Positions 24,760 to 35,478 of a stretch of 64,000 bases of DNA are shown here, in pieces. Positions within the stretch are counted from its first letter, which is position 1; the number at the start of each line of letters is the position of its first letter. Source of the DNA: Dipteris shenzhenensis (taxonomy: Eukaryota > Polypodiophyta > Polypodiopsida > Gleicheniales). Made by a program: the position numbers and the translations under genes. The notes below the pieces were generated by a model. It saw nothing but the letters and a program-made list of their open reading frames with translations. It was not told the origin of the DNA and did no database searches. The stretch is from the NCBI GenBank assembly GCA_047967505.1, contig CM106538.1, one strand, 5' to 3'.

Positions 24760-26427
24760 CCGATAGCTTTACGTAATGCTCCAAGTCAATTGTCGAATCT
24801 AAAACTGACAATTCCGTCTGTGTTGCTTGCATCTTTTTCCTTAATGTTTGATAGCTACTATGAGCATGTTCTCATGGCAAACTTTGTCCCTTTTAGCCTT
24901 TTCCATCCCTTAGGGGATGGTTTTCTCCACCTCTAGTTTCCCTTGTCAAGTTTCACGTTTGTAGCATAGTTTTGTCAATCAAGTGTTGAAATTTCACAAT
25001 GCCACATGAATGCATTTAATTCTACACAATCTTATCTTAGGTACTGTGTGTTTTTTACAACACCACATGGCATTATAAACCAATTTCGGATATTTGGAAA
25101 GCTCCACCATTGTGTGGGTGAAGGAAAAGTTATCAGGTCCCTTGGAAACATGTTTGAGTTGGGTTGCATATGTGTGGGTTGGAGTCAATTGACTCTAAGG
25201 AATGTAGGGTTATGGAAAGAAGATTGCAACATTCTTTTTTGTGCAAGAAAAGAAATTTTTATTGAAGAAAAAGAATAAAAACTGTGAGGAAGCTAGTCTA
25301 TGTGGCATCTCGCAAGACATTGCAACCCACACCCAATTTTTGAAACATTGACTATGATAGTCGAGTACATCTAGCCACAACTTATAGCTAGTTGAAATTT
25401 TAAAATGGGTAATTGGATTACAATTAATACGAAACTCATTGTTGTTAAAGCCTTTAATAAGAAGGCCTTAGTTTAGAAACCAAGTGGGTGCCTGAATTTC
25501 ATGTGGGATTTTTTTTTAAATCCCTCGGGCCTTACTCTCAAGTAGGGGTGAGCAGGAAATTCAGTTTTGCAGGTGAGCTCAAACAACAACAATGTGGCTG
25601 GAGTCCTACATGCTGTTATAATGCTAGCCAATTTCCACTTGGAGTTTTAACTTTGATTTGCCATCGTGCTCGATGAGCTCTTTTTGGCCTACCATGGGTA
25701 GATCTTAGTAAAGGTTGTGGTTTTGAGATAGGAAAAATAAAATTACTATTATTATTTATGCTCCCTTAAGTGTTAATTTGTGGTTGGTGCACTTGTTGGG
25801 GGATTCATTGTTATTTCGGGTGTTCTAAATTCCTAGTTATTTTGGGTGTTTGGGTGCTCCCAACCTTGGAAAAGACATTGATGATTTGGGGTCCCTTTTT
25901 ATAACTTTGCACACTCTTTCCATTTAACCCTAGGGCCTCCAACTTCATGCTTTCACTCACACAAAGGCATGCCTAATGAATGATAAATATATCATTCACC
26001 TTGTTCAATTTTTGGGATGGGCAGGGAATTGATGTACGAGTGATCAACAAACTGTGGCCAATCAAATTTAAATGATGAGAGACAACCTTGCAAGGTTTTG
26101 CAAAAGGTTTGAATGAATTGATTACGATGTTTGACCAAGAGATACATCCAAAGTCAACACAGACGGTGGATCATCGACTGTGAATCCGACGACGATGTCG
26201 TCGAAATTTATGTGAATTCATACCGCGCAACACAATTCGAATACGATGCGGCCATCGATCGGCTATCGCCATCCCTGATGCCTCCAACAATTGTCGGCAC
26301 GATGCTGGGCAATCGCTCAAATCAAACGTAGATGGAAGCAAGGAAACCGACCAACCATAGAAAACCAAGAAATCCGGATGTAGACAGCAGCGTAAGACTC
26401 ACAACTCACAACCAACGAAAATGAGGC
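23709..26427. other. Intergenic, no recognisable gene
   Basis: The left part (23.74-23.96 kb) is C/T-rich, giving an accidental Pro/Ser/His-rich frame. An AT dinucleotide run lies at 24728-24758. Elsewhere frames are under 100 codons without motifs. The last few hundred bases are the likely upstream region of the permease gene. Confidence 0.6.
24728..24758. repeat. (AT)n microsatellite
   Basis: An uninterrupted TA run of about 30 bases. The flanks TTACTGATAGCTATAC and TTACCGATAGCTTTAC resemble each other, hinting at a small local duplication around it. Confidence 0.95.
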
Positions 26428-26509
26428 TAAAAATCGGCAGAAATCGGCAGAAATCGACAGAAACCGGTTAAAAATCGGCAGAAATCGGCAGAAATCGACA
26501 GAAACCGGT
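26428..26509. repeat. Perfect 41-bp tandem duplication upstream of the permease
   Basis: 26428-26468 and 26469-26509 are identical. Each unit is itself made of AAATCGGCAG-like 10-mers followed by AAACCGGT. It lies about 135-215 bases before the permease start codon, in the likely promoter or 5' UTR. A regulatory role is possible but is inference. Confidence 0.9.
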
Positions 26510-26577
26510 GAAAGCTTCATCACAAATTTGCCGTCGTCCGCTCAACTCTCAGTTCATCTGCTTAGAACAAATTAGCA

Positions 26578-26598
26578 ATGGCGAACATCTCACCTTGA
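26578..26598 (+). other. Short upstream ORF before the permease
   Basis: ATG followed by five codons and TGA (peptide MANISP), 44 bases ahead of the permease ATG and in no frame conflict with it. If the transcript starts upstream, ribosomes would meet this first. Whether it is transcribed is unknown. Confidence 0.4.
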
Positions 26599-26642
26599 GC
26601 GAGGTTCTCACACCATAGCCATCCGTCTCCAAGAACCTGGCT

Positions 26643-28997
26643 ATGGCGCAGCGTGTTACTCCCCAAATCCATGAAGCTCGTCCACCACAGCACCACGAAA
26701 TGATCATGGATGGCCAAACTAAGCACGATCAGATCATGGCAACAGCTCTCCCTGCCCCTGGCCATGGCTCCTGGCGCCATGCTGCCTTCCATGTCGCCAC
26801 CACCATCGCCACTCCTGCAGCCTATGCGCCTCTGCCCTTCGCTCTCGCTTCCCTCGGCTGGCCTGTAGGTCGTATCCTATCCTGGCCAAGAGATTGCACG
26901 CTTTGCAAACGCGTTACCCTAGCTCCGTCAATATCTATCGCGTGGTTTCGTTGCTTTTCGATGATTTATATGTCCCTATAAGTACTAGGCATTCTCATCG
27001 ATTGAGGTTGCTTCAGAGTGGCAGGAGTGGCGACGTTAGTACTGGGCACAATCGTGACATGGTACAGCAGCATCTTGGTCGCTTCTCTGTGGGAGTGGAA
27101 CGGTGTTGCACATGTTCGCTACCGTGATCTTGCGCGAAGCATTTTCGGTAAGCTTATCGATTCTTCCAAATCAGTACAACAGTGTGATGAAAGACGATGT
27201 TCTCGAGTATAAGCGACATATGTTAGAGTATGTGCAATACAAGAAGCACCTTTGCCACCAAATCTTCACCGAATGTTTCTTGCAACTTAGTTTTGAGAAA
27301 AATGTCTCGGTCACTATTTAATCATCTGGTTCTCGATCATGTTCGGATGCAGGCAAGCCCGGTTACTGGGGGGTATCGTTCTTCCAGCAGCTGGCTTCCT
27401 TCGGCAACAATATCGCCATTCAGATTGCAGCCGGCAGTAGCATGAAGGTGCGACGCCGTTTTTGGCATAAGAAAGAAAGCGCGACGGCCAGTTCGATTCT
27501 AGCTTCAAAGTTCAAACGACCGGTTTTCCAGAGAATAATTTTTTATTTTTTGCGTCTTACAGGCTATCTACAAAATCTACCGCAATGACAACGCTATGAC
27601 GCTGCAAGAGTTCATCGTGATTTTCGGCATCTTCGAACTGGGCCTCTCGCAATTTCCCAGCATCCATTCCTTGCGATGGGTGAATGGGTTATGCACGCTG
27701 AGCACCCTTGGGTTCACTGCAACAGCAATTGGTGTATCTGTGTACAACGGTGCGCAATTTTCTTGATCCGGTTCTCTTCTATTTGCGCAAGCGATCTCGG
27801 CAGAAACCGAAACTCGTATCGTTTAATCGAAGCAAGAACCCTATCAGAGTTTCGACGATGTGCAGGAAGGCAAATGGACCGCTCGACTGTCGATTATAAG
27901 CTTCATGGCACTACGTCCACCAAGCTTTTTGGCATACTAAACGCTCTGGGCACGATTGCATTCTCTTTCGGCGATGCGATGCTACCGGAGATACAGGTCC
28001 ACGATGCTCATTTTTGTTCGTTGTGGATTGATTGCTCTCATTCAAAAAGCCGCCACTGTAAAATTACCTTTGTCTGTGTGATCCCAAGCTCGAAAGCTCA
28101 AGCCCAGTTTGCATGCGCGTGCAGTGTACTTTGAAGGAACCAGTAAAAAAGAACATGTACAAAGGTGTTTCTGCAGCGTATACTGTGATCGTGGCTAGTT
28201 ATTGGACTCTGGCCTGCGTTGGCTACTGGGCATTCGGTTCGGCGGTGTCCCCATATCTTCTCAACTCCTTCACAGGCCCAAATTGGGCCATTGTCCTTGC
28301 CAATCTGTTTGCGATCATCCAAATCGCCGGATGCTATCAGGTAAACGACTCCGTTCCCGGATCTTGCAAGGCATATGAGTTGGACTACAAAAATGGATGG
28401 GTTTTCTAGCGATTGAAGATCTTAAGAACAATTACACTTAGCAATGCCCTTTTTGAATCTGAAAGTTTGCAGTCGTTAAGTTATAATCAGAAAGCGGGTT
28501 ATGCTTGAATTAAGATAAAAGAGAGAAACCGCACTCTATTGCTCTTGTCAGCAATCCTTTGCGCGAAGAAAAAGAACTAGAGTAAAACAATGCTGTAAGG
28601 ATCACAAATATTGATCATGAAATCTTTGAGTTTGCATGTGCAGATCTACTGCAGGCCAACCTATGGATACTTCGAGGGGAAGATGATGGCGAAGAATTGG
28701 ATGAGCAGGCTAGCGGTGACGGGGCTGTACATGGCGATAATCACTCTGACAGCAGCAGCTATGCCGTTCTTTGGGGATTTTGTGGCACTCTGCGGGGCGT
28801 TTGGATTCACGCCTCTCGATTTTGTGATCCCCGCCCTTGCCTTCCTCAGCATTCGCCGCCCCAAAAGCTTCCTCGTCTGGACCCTCAACCTCGCCATTGC
28901 CATCCTCTACTCGTGCGTTGCCCTCCTTGGCTCAGTAGGTGCCATCCGCTTCATCGTTATCGACACGTCCACTTATCGATTCTTCCGCAACATGTAA
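26643..28997 (+). CDS. Plant AAAP-family amino-acid permease (proline/GABA/LHT-type), 7 exons
   Basis: Proposed exons: 26643-26871, 27019-27147, 27353-27447, 27563-27749, 27866-27996, 28125-28340, 28644-28997. All introns are GT-AG, phases agree, and the total is 1341 bases (446 residues plus TAA), the usual length of plant amino acid/auxin permease family members. The first donor could instead be 26869; the frame holds either way. Signature stretches: GSWRHAAFHVATTIATPAAY and LPFALASLGWP (first membrane segment, from residue 42), TWYSSILVASLWEWNG, YWGVSFFQQLASFGNNIAIQ, LGTIAFSFGDAMLPEIQ, KEPVKKNMYKGVSAAY, CRPTYGYFEGK, AAMPFFGDFVALCGAFGFTP, ending IDTSTYRFFRNM. About ten hydrophobic segments are expected in a plasma-membrane or endomembrane protein that takes up neutral amino acids with protons. 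The MLPEIQ, KNMYKG and PTYGYFE motifs lean towards the ProT/GABA-transporter branch, but substrate cannot be told from sequence. No stop, frameshift or missing splice site was seen. This is the one intact gene in the window. Confidence 0.92.
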
Positions 28998-29265
28998 CAT
29001 TGCAATCAGCTAAGCATCGGTGATTAAACTTCCTCTTCCACTGATCAATCCTTCCATCCGCAACACGTAACGATATTGCAATCAACTAAGCATCGATGGT
29101 TAAACTTTCTCTTCCACTTATCAAGTCGTCCGCAGCATGTCACATTCCTATTAGTAACTTCCGCTCCGCAACGTGTAATTAAGCATCAATGTCGATTCTT
29201 CCGCAGCATTGAATATTCATCAACACCAAAACTTATCGGTTCTTCCGTAGAACGTAACATTCCTC
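28983..29265 (+). repeat. Degenerate tandem copies of the permease 3' end
   Basis: The bases around the stop codon (CCGCAACATGTAAC, then GCAATCAGCTAAGCATCG and TTAAACTTCCTCTTCCACT) recur at 29056-29127 as a nearly full ~72-bp copy. Shorter copies carrying CCGCARCRTG or TTATCGRTTCTTCCG follow at about 29128, 29164, 29201 and 29235. They lie in the likely 3' UTR. Confidence 0.8.
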
Positions 29266-30224
29266 CTCTGAAATATTCAATACAAGCATCAATCCTGCCT
29301 TAGAAAACGATTATCAAGTGGCTTATTTGCTACTTTAGATAGATACGCTTTTTGTAAACGAATAGCATGACCCGTCTACGACCATTAGAGACCCGCTCGG
29401 GCGGGTCTCAAGGTTGGGATCTTAGGGTTATTTTAATTTCAATGAATGAAATTTTAGGCTTAATTTACAAATCTCGTAATGAATGATTTTAAAGGAAATT
29501 TCTAATTGGATATGTCACATCACTTTTATTTGGAAAAACGTTTTGATAGCGTTGCATACGTCTCTCTCTCTCTCTCTCCATGTGAAAGTTTGCAAATCTC
29601 AACAAATTTTTGAATCAAATCCAATGAAGCCCCAATAGTGCCTTTGTTTGGGAAAAATAGATTTTATACCAATACTCTCTCTCTCTTTCTCTATGTGCGT
29701 GTGTGTGTGGGGAAACCACCTACTATATGCATATGTATTCATGTAGTGTATGTATGCTCATGTACTTGTGTACGCATATATGTGTGTGTTTGCCTATGTG
29801 TGCACATAGGTCATGCTGTGTCTACACGCTGACATGTGCATTGGTTCTTTGGACATGTTTGAGTGTGTAAAAATAAATAAGCAAGGGTGAAAGCATGCTA
29901 CGGTGTCTAAAAAAGTACTCTTTTTGGCAAAGGTTCTAGCATAGATATAGTACTAAATTGTGTACTAAAAGGCGCTGACAGTTGGATTAGATTTCCAGAT
30001 ATCGAGGAGTCCACGATCTGCAAATATGCAATCTACTCTCAATTGAGATGATTTCCCTACACATCGAGGAATCCGCGATCTGTAATCTACTCTCAATTGA
30101 CTCTCTTCTCTCTCGTGGAATTACTCGCACATTTGAAAACATTGACAGTCGACTCTCTTCTCTCTCGTGGAGTCATGTCTCTGTCCTTGCAATTATCTCC
30201 GCTCATCTTCACTAGAGGTCCATT

Positions 30225-30263
<39 letters not shown>

Positions 30264-30379
30264 GGCTCTCTCCATTCTCTATGCAAACTAGCTCTCCCCT
30301 TCTCTCTCATTGAAGCCCTCGCACTTTGGACCGTATGTTCTCTATGGCACAAAAACCAGTTATGTTTGAGTGATTCTAC

Positions 30380-30416
<37 letters not shown>

Positions 30417-30528
30417 ACAGACGATGACTTTCTCGTATAGTAAGATTGAGCATGCATGTTTTGACGTATTGTCTTCTTGTGTCATTCATTAATTTATGAT
30501 TTACCATTGAAATACGGTTGTGCGCAAG
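29266..30528. other. Intergenic with CT microsatellites and a small duplication
   Basis: CT runs lie at about 29562-29578, 30224-30260 and 30382-30412. A direct duplication (ATCGAGGARTCCRCGATCTG ... CAATTGA) occurs at 30001-30046 and 30063-30099, and CTCTTCTCTCTCGTGGA appears twice at 30102 and 30153. No gene was recognised. Confidence 0.6.
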
Positions 30529-33500
30529 ATGGAGAACTCCACACTAGAAGCGCCACACCATGAAGGGAACTCCCTCAATGCACTACCATAGCATTGCTCC
30601 AAAAGAAACATGAGACACTTGTTGACATTAACAGTTGTGCGACATTATTCAAGCATACCACAAAGAACTTGGACTTGAGAACGAAAGCTCACATTTTGTC
30701 TAAGGTTATAAAACATCCATATATGAAAGAGGTTGTCGATGAGACAAATTTTCAAAGCCATTCCATATCAATGGCAATAGTGGATAATCTAAAGACATCA
30801 TTGAGTCTTGTGAAAAGAGTAGAAAGTGCTGATAAGTTAGCTCTGTGAAGAGAGGAGCTCTCCACATGATTGCTAACACTTCAGCATTTAAAAAATATAG
30901 TGATAGCAAAGTAGCTAAAGCCAATGGAATTCAAGCACAAAATCTGAAGAAACATCATGTGGACATAAAACAAGCTTCCTTCAAATGGGCAGAAGGAGGT
31001 TGAAAGCGTAGACAGGATTCCTTAAGTTGTGAGGTTGTTCAATGTGTTGTCCAGTTCTGGAAAGACAACACCAGGGTTTCCCCAAACAAGAAGGATGTTT
31101 GCAGGCATAGGCTTGGCCCAAAAAAGTATGCAATACATCCCACCCATTTCTTGGAGCTCACAGAGGTGCATCCTCCTTCTTTCAATGAAGCCCAAGTTAC
31201 ACACTATTATTTGTTACTCTTTACAACTATTTAGTACTGTCCACGATAGTATTAGTATTGTTCAGATGTTAAAGGTAATGTTTAACACTGTAACAGACTC
31301 TATATGAAGCAAATTTAGACTAAATCATAGAATCACAGTAGTAAATACTACACCGGAGACTTAATATGTTTATAGTATAGACCATATTTTAGGAATCAGT
31401 CCTAGGAATAAAGATAGGACAAAATAGTATTGTACTTTTCTCTTTCAAGTCAATTATTATGACTAAATAGAATACTCGTTATGACTAAATAGGACTATTT
31501 AGTGTTAATTAGTAGTGTGTGATGTTTGAAATTGTTTGTATTAGAGAAGGACTTCAAGCATAATCATTCTTTCCTTGCACTAACCCTGCTACTAGTTCTA
31601 TTTAGTACTATCTAGTACTATCCCTTGCACTAACCCTGCTACTAGTACTATCTAGTACTGTTTAGATATTGTTCTCTTCCTTGCCTTAACTCTGCTATTA
31701 CTACTATTAATTCTATTTAGTACTATTTTGCTGTATTTTAGTACTATTTAGTACTATGTAGCACTTAGTAACATTTAGCACTGAGTAAGTACTATTAAGG
31801 ACTCAATAATTCTTAGCGCTTAGTAATATTAGCACTTAGTAAGTACTCTTCAATACTATCTAGCACTTAGTAATATTGGCACTTACTATTCAATACTAAT
31901 AGTACTATATAGCACCTAGTAATATCACACTTACCATCTAGCACTTGCTATTTAGTACTAATAGTACTATAGATCAAGCATTTACTATTTAGTAATATTA
32001 GCACATGCTATCCAACACTTACTAATATTAACACTTTCTATTTCGTACTATCTAGCACTTACTCTGTTTAGTACTATCCAACACTGGTAATATTAGCACT
32101 TACTAATATTAGCACTTAGTACTATATAGCACTTAGTAATATTAGCACTTACTAATAGTACTATCTAGCACTTACTAATATTACTAATATTAGCACTTAC
32201 TAATAGTACTAAACTTGCAGTTAGTAATATTTGCACTTAGTACTGTGTAGCATTTATAAGTAAAATATTTAGCACTTAGTGCTATGTAAACATATTTAGT
32301 ACTATCTAGCATTTACTATTTAGTACTATCTAGAATTTACAACAATACTTAGCACCTAGTACTATTTAGCATTTAGTACTATCTAGCACTTACTGATTAG
32401 AACTTAGAAAAATAATGATGGCACTCTAAGTTTTAAATAACTTATAGTTTTTTTGTTTGTTGTCTAGGTTTAAATAATATTGATTGTTGATAATTAATTT
32501 TGCAGGCAGAATTCTTTCTTAATTTCAAGGAGGAGCATCCTTCCATAGATATTTGTTTCCATTCTTTTCAGAATCTGAAGCCCTATTTCATTATAAAACT
32601 AAAGGAAAGGAATACTTGTTGTTTTATTTACCATACAAGAATAGACTTGTTCCGACTAGCAATGAATTCCACGAGGCGTAATAGCACATTGTTGCATGCA
32701 TATATGTGTGATTTCTTATGCAAGCTTTGTAGGCCCCAAGGGGAGGACATGTGTATTGCCCACACCAGCAGTTGTTCTTCTGTGTCTAAAATGTGGCATT
32801 TGGCAGTATGTCCAAAGGAAGAGGATGCTGAATGGCACAAGCTTGAATGCTTATTGCGCAAATGTGACAAGTGCTTACAACCGTTGTTTTACCCATGTGA
32901 GTTGGATGATGCAAATGGTGCATTGATAAGATGGAATACGTATGAATATGTCACCGAGGATATGAGGTTAGGTGATGCAAAGAAAAGAATAAATTTCTTA
33001 TACAAGGAAACTCCTCCATCCATCATCATCCCTCAATACTTGCAACACTTAAATGTGTTTATCACTCACAACTTCTGTAGTTACTGGCAACACTCTCAAT
33101 TCAAAGAGTGCACCACAAATTTTCCTGATGATGTGGTGCTTTCAGTTGTTGACTTTGCAGAGAACTATACATTCAAAGTGTAGAATGAGGTTCAATCAAT
33201 GCATTGGCATAATGACCAAGTGACCATCTTGGGTTCATATTTGCTATTGGAAGGAAACGAGCGAGATAAAAAAGCAATCCATCTTTTACATTTCAAATGA
33301 CAAAGAACATGACACACTATTTGTGCAGCATTGTTTTATGCTCCACCATCAATGGTTGGTGTCTAAAGGCTTGAAGTTTAAAAGACATTGGGTTTGGTCA
33401 AATGGGACAGCATCTCAATTCAAGGCCGCTCGCCCATTTTACTTTGTTGCAAGGTAAGACATTGGACACTGCCCCCTTATTTTCTACATCACGCTGAAGA

Positions 33501-33970
33501 TGTTGCATATTTTAAAATGCAATATATCTGTTGTTTGTTATGCTAGGTATTGCTCTTTGACTGGCATTCGGATGATGTGGAACTTTTTCGGAAGGGCAAG
33601 GGAGAACATGATGGGGCTGGTGTAGTCATAAAGCATGCACTAACCAGTCAGCAATTGGATGCAAATGGTGGAAAGGTACAAAATGCACACGATGTTGTGG
33701 AATGGTTGGCATGGAAGATGGGAGATGATTCTAAACAAAGGCTCTTTGTAGAAGTAAAGGTTGGTGATGTTGATAAGTTTAAAGCATGGAGCTGCTAGAC
33801 CATCAAAGGAAGTCGTTCAACACATTGCATATTGGGTTTTAGCACAAGCCTTGTTTAGACATTTGTCATGCTTTTGTTCATTCTGCATGGATGAAACATG
33901 GGATAAGTGCACCAATTTATCTCATGCAAGTCCATGGACCTTGAACAACTGGAGCCATGGACCTTGAACA
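30529..33970 (+). pseudogene. Decayed DDE/RNase-H-like transposase candidate, multi-exon
   Basis: Exon 1 lies roughly at 30529-31165 (possible start MENSTLEAP at 30529, then frame breaks). It carries QFWKDNTRVSPNKKDVCRHR and ends HFLELTE. A 1340-bp GT-AG intron (31166-32505) follows. Exon 2 (32506-33453) opens with AEFFLNFKEEHPSID, then LKPYFIIKLKERNTCC, a Cys-rich zinc-binding-like zone (CDFLCKLC; CLLRKCDKC), and VVDFAENYTF with a candidate catalytic Asp, then a TAG at 33181. It continues after a frame break with HDTLFVQHCFMLHHQWL and HWVWSNGTASQFKAARPFYF. A 93-bp intron (33454-33546) precedes exon 3 with MMWNFFG and, after a frameshift, KGKGEHDGAGVVIKHAL, then DVDKFKAW and CFCSFCMDETWDKC. 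I recall uncharacterised proteins from plants, protists and animals with this layout (D in DFAENY, D in W-S-D-G, HGKG..DGA); here the second reads SNG, so a key Asp is lost. Family name unknown to me. Confidence 0.65.
31560..32400 (+). repeat. TAGTACTA/AGCACTTAGTAATATT array in intron 1 of the transposase-like gene
   Basis: Short motifs such as TTTAGTACTATCTAGCACTTA and AGTAATATTAGCACTTA recur irregularly with a theme of about 10 bases. TAGTACTA is its own reverse complement. Read in the direction of transcription the array matches the minus-strand reading of 38495-39745. Confidence 0.85.
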
Positions 33971-35044
33971 ACTGGAGCCCATCAATGGATAGACTATGGA
34001 GAAGGAATCTGTAACATATGCGATGGATAGAGACTAGCTGGCTAACATGCTTCAAATGGGTGACCATTTTGTAGTACTACATTCCCCTACAAATGAAGAT
34101 AATGAGGATTATTATGTGGTGCTGTGCTCAAAATAAAAAACACTCCTCATAGAGCAAGAGACGGATGGCTGGGGTAATGTCTTCAACATTGGGAATCAAG
34201 TGGTTTCTAGAATCTTTTATGCAAAAATCCCAAAATGCAAAAGCAGTTATGGATTACTAAAAGATGCACCTCCTGCTTTTTGTGCATTCTGATGCAGTTT
34301 TGGCAATAAAGTTCCAAATATTGTAAGCAAAGCACAAGGTTAAAGGCCAGAGAACAGTGTATCGTGTACCCTAGGAGGTGCACGAATGAATCTTCGCAAA
34401 CATTTCTCTATAAGAATTGTTGCTGACATGTATTTTTGCAATGGCTCTTACATATTTTTGTGCGTGCGCATTTTGTATTTTTAGCTACCCCTTTGGGGGC
34501 TACTTTCTGTAATACAAAGGCATCTTTTCTTCACAAAAAAAATTTAAAAGTTAAGTGTGTTTTTTTTCAGTACATTGATTAAATGGGAGTGTTTCCATGG
34601 CAAGTGAATATGGGACAAATGGGACAAATGTTTAAAATCAAGTGTTTAAATGGGACAAATGAAAATGCTATCTACTGTGGTAAAGAAAAGGAATCCAAAA
34701 TTTGTGTAAGTGTAGTGATAGTGGAGCTAGCGAACAAATCTTTTCACAACATGACTTATTTGTTTCTCTTGGGGATGCTCCGCAGTGAGGAACTTTAACA
34801 GTTTTTAGTACTATTAGTTTTAATTGTGTACTATTATATCATTATTGTTTAGGTACTACTATCATATCATACTGTTAGGCCTATTTTTTAGTGATTGTAT
34901 ACTATTGTAGTAATTTTTATAGTTCATATTAAGTTTGTTCTATTGTCATATCATACTACTCATTACTATTTGGTTAGTACTATTTAGTACTATGTACTAC
35001 TATCTTAAGTAACTCATCTGCTATTAATTGAGAGAGAAAGAGAT

Positions 35045-35076
<32 letters not shown>

Positions 35077-35478
35077 ACCATTGTACTACTGTCATATCAT
35101 ACTACTTAGTACTATTTGATTAGTACTATGTAGTACTATCTTAAGTAGCACATCTGCTATCAATTGAGAGAGAGAGAGAGAGAGAACCATTGTACTACTG
35201 TCATATCATATTTTTGTAATGTTGTTCCTCTTTTTAATATATTGCACTTATAATTTAGAATGAGCCATACAAAATTAGAAGGTGCCATATAAAATCATAA
35301 TGAGACATATAGAATCAGTCATATGACATTACAGAGCCCAAATGGCTTGGATACAACAGCTTTGCATTGCACTCCACACACCCCAATATACAACCCAGTC
35401 AAGCTTGGATACATACAGCAGCTCTGCGGTGCTGCACTCCACACACCCCAATATACTATGTTCTAGGAAGGAAAGACC
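33971..35478. other. Spacer between the two convergent genes
   Basis: Near 34430-34545 there is a transcript-end-like stretch: a small stem (AGCTACCCC/GGGGGCTACT), CTGTAATACAAAGGCATC, then an A run, resembling the 3' end of a retroposed or polyadenylated transcript. TAGTACTA-type repeats reappear at 34800-35000, with GA runs at 35030-35075 and 35166-35184. A ~50-bp duplication (CACTCCACACACCCCAATATAC twice) is at 35346-35455. No independent gene was seen. Confidence 0.55.
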
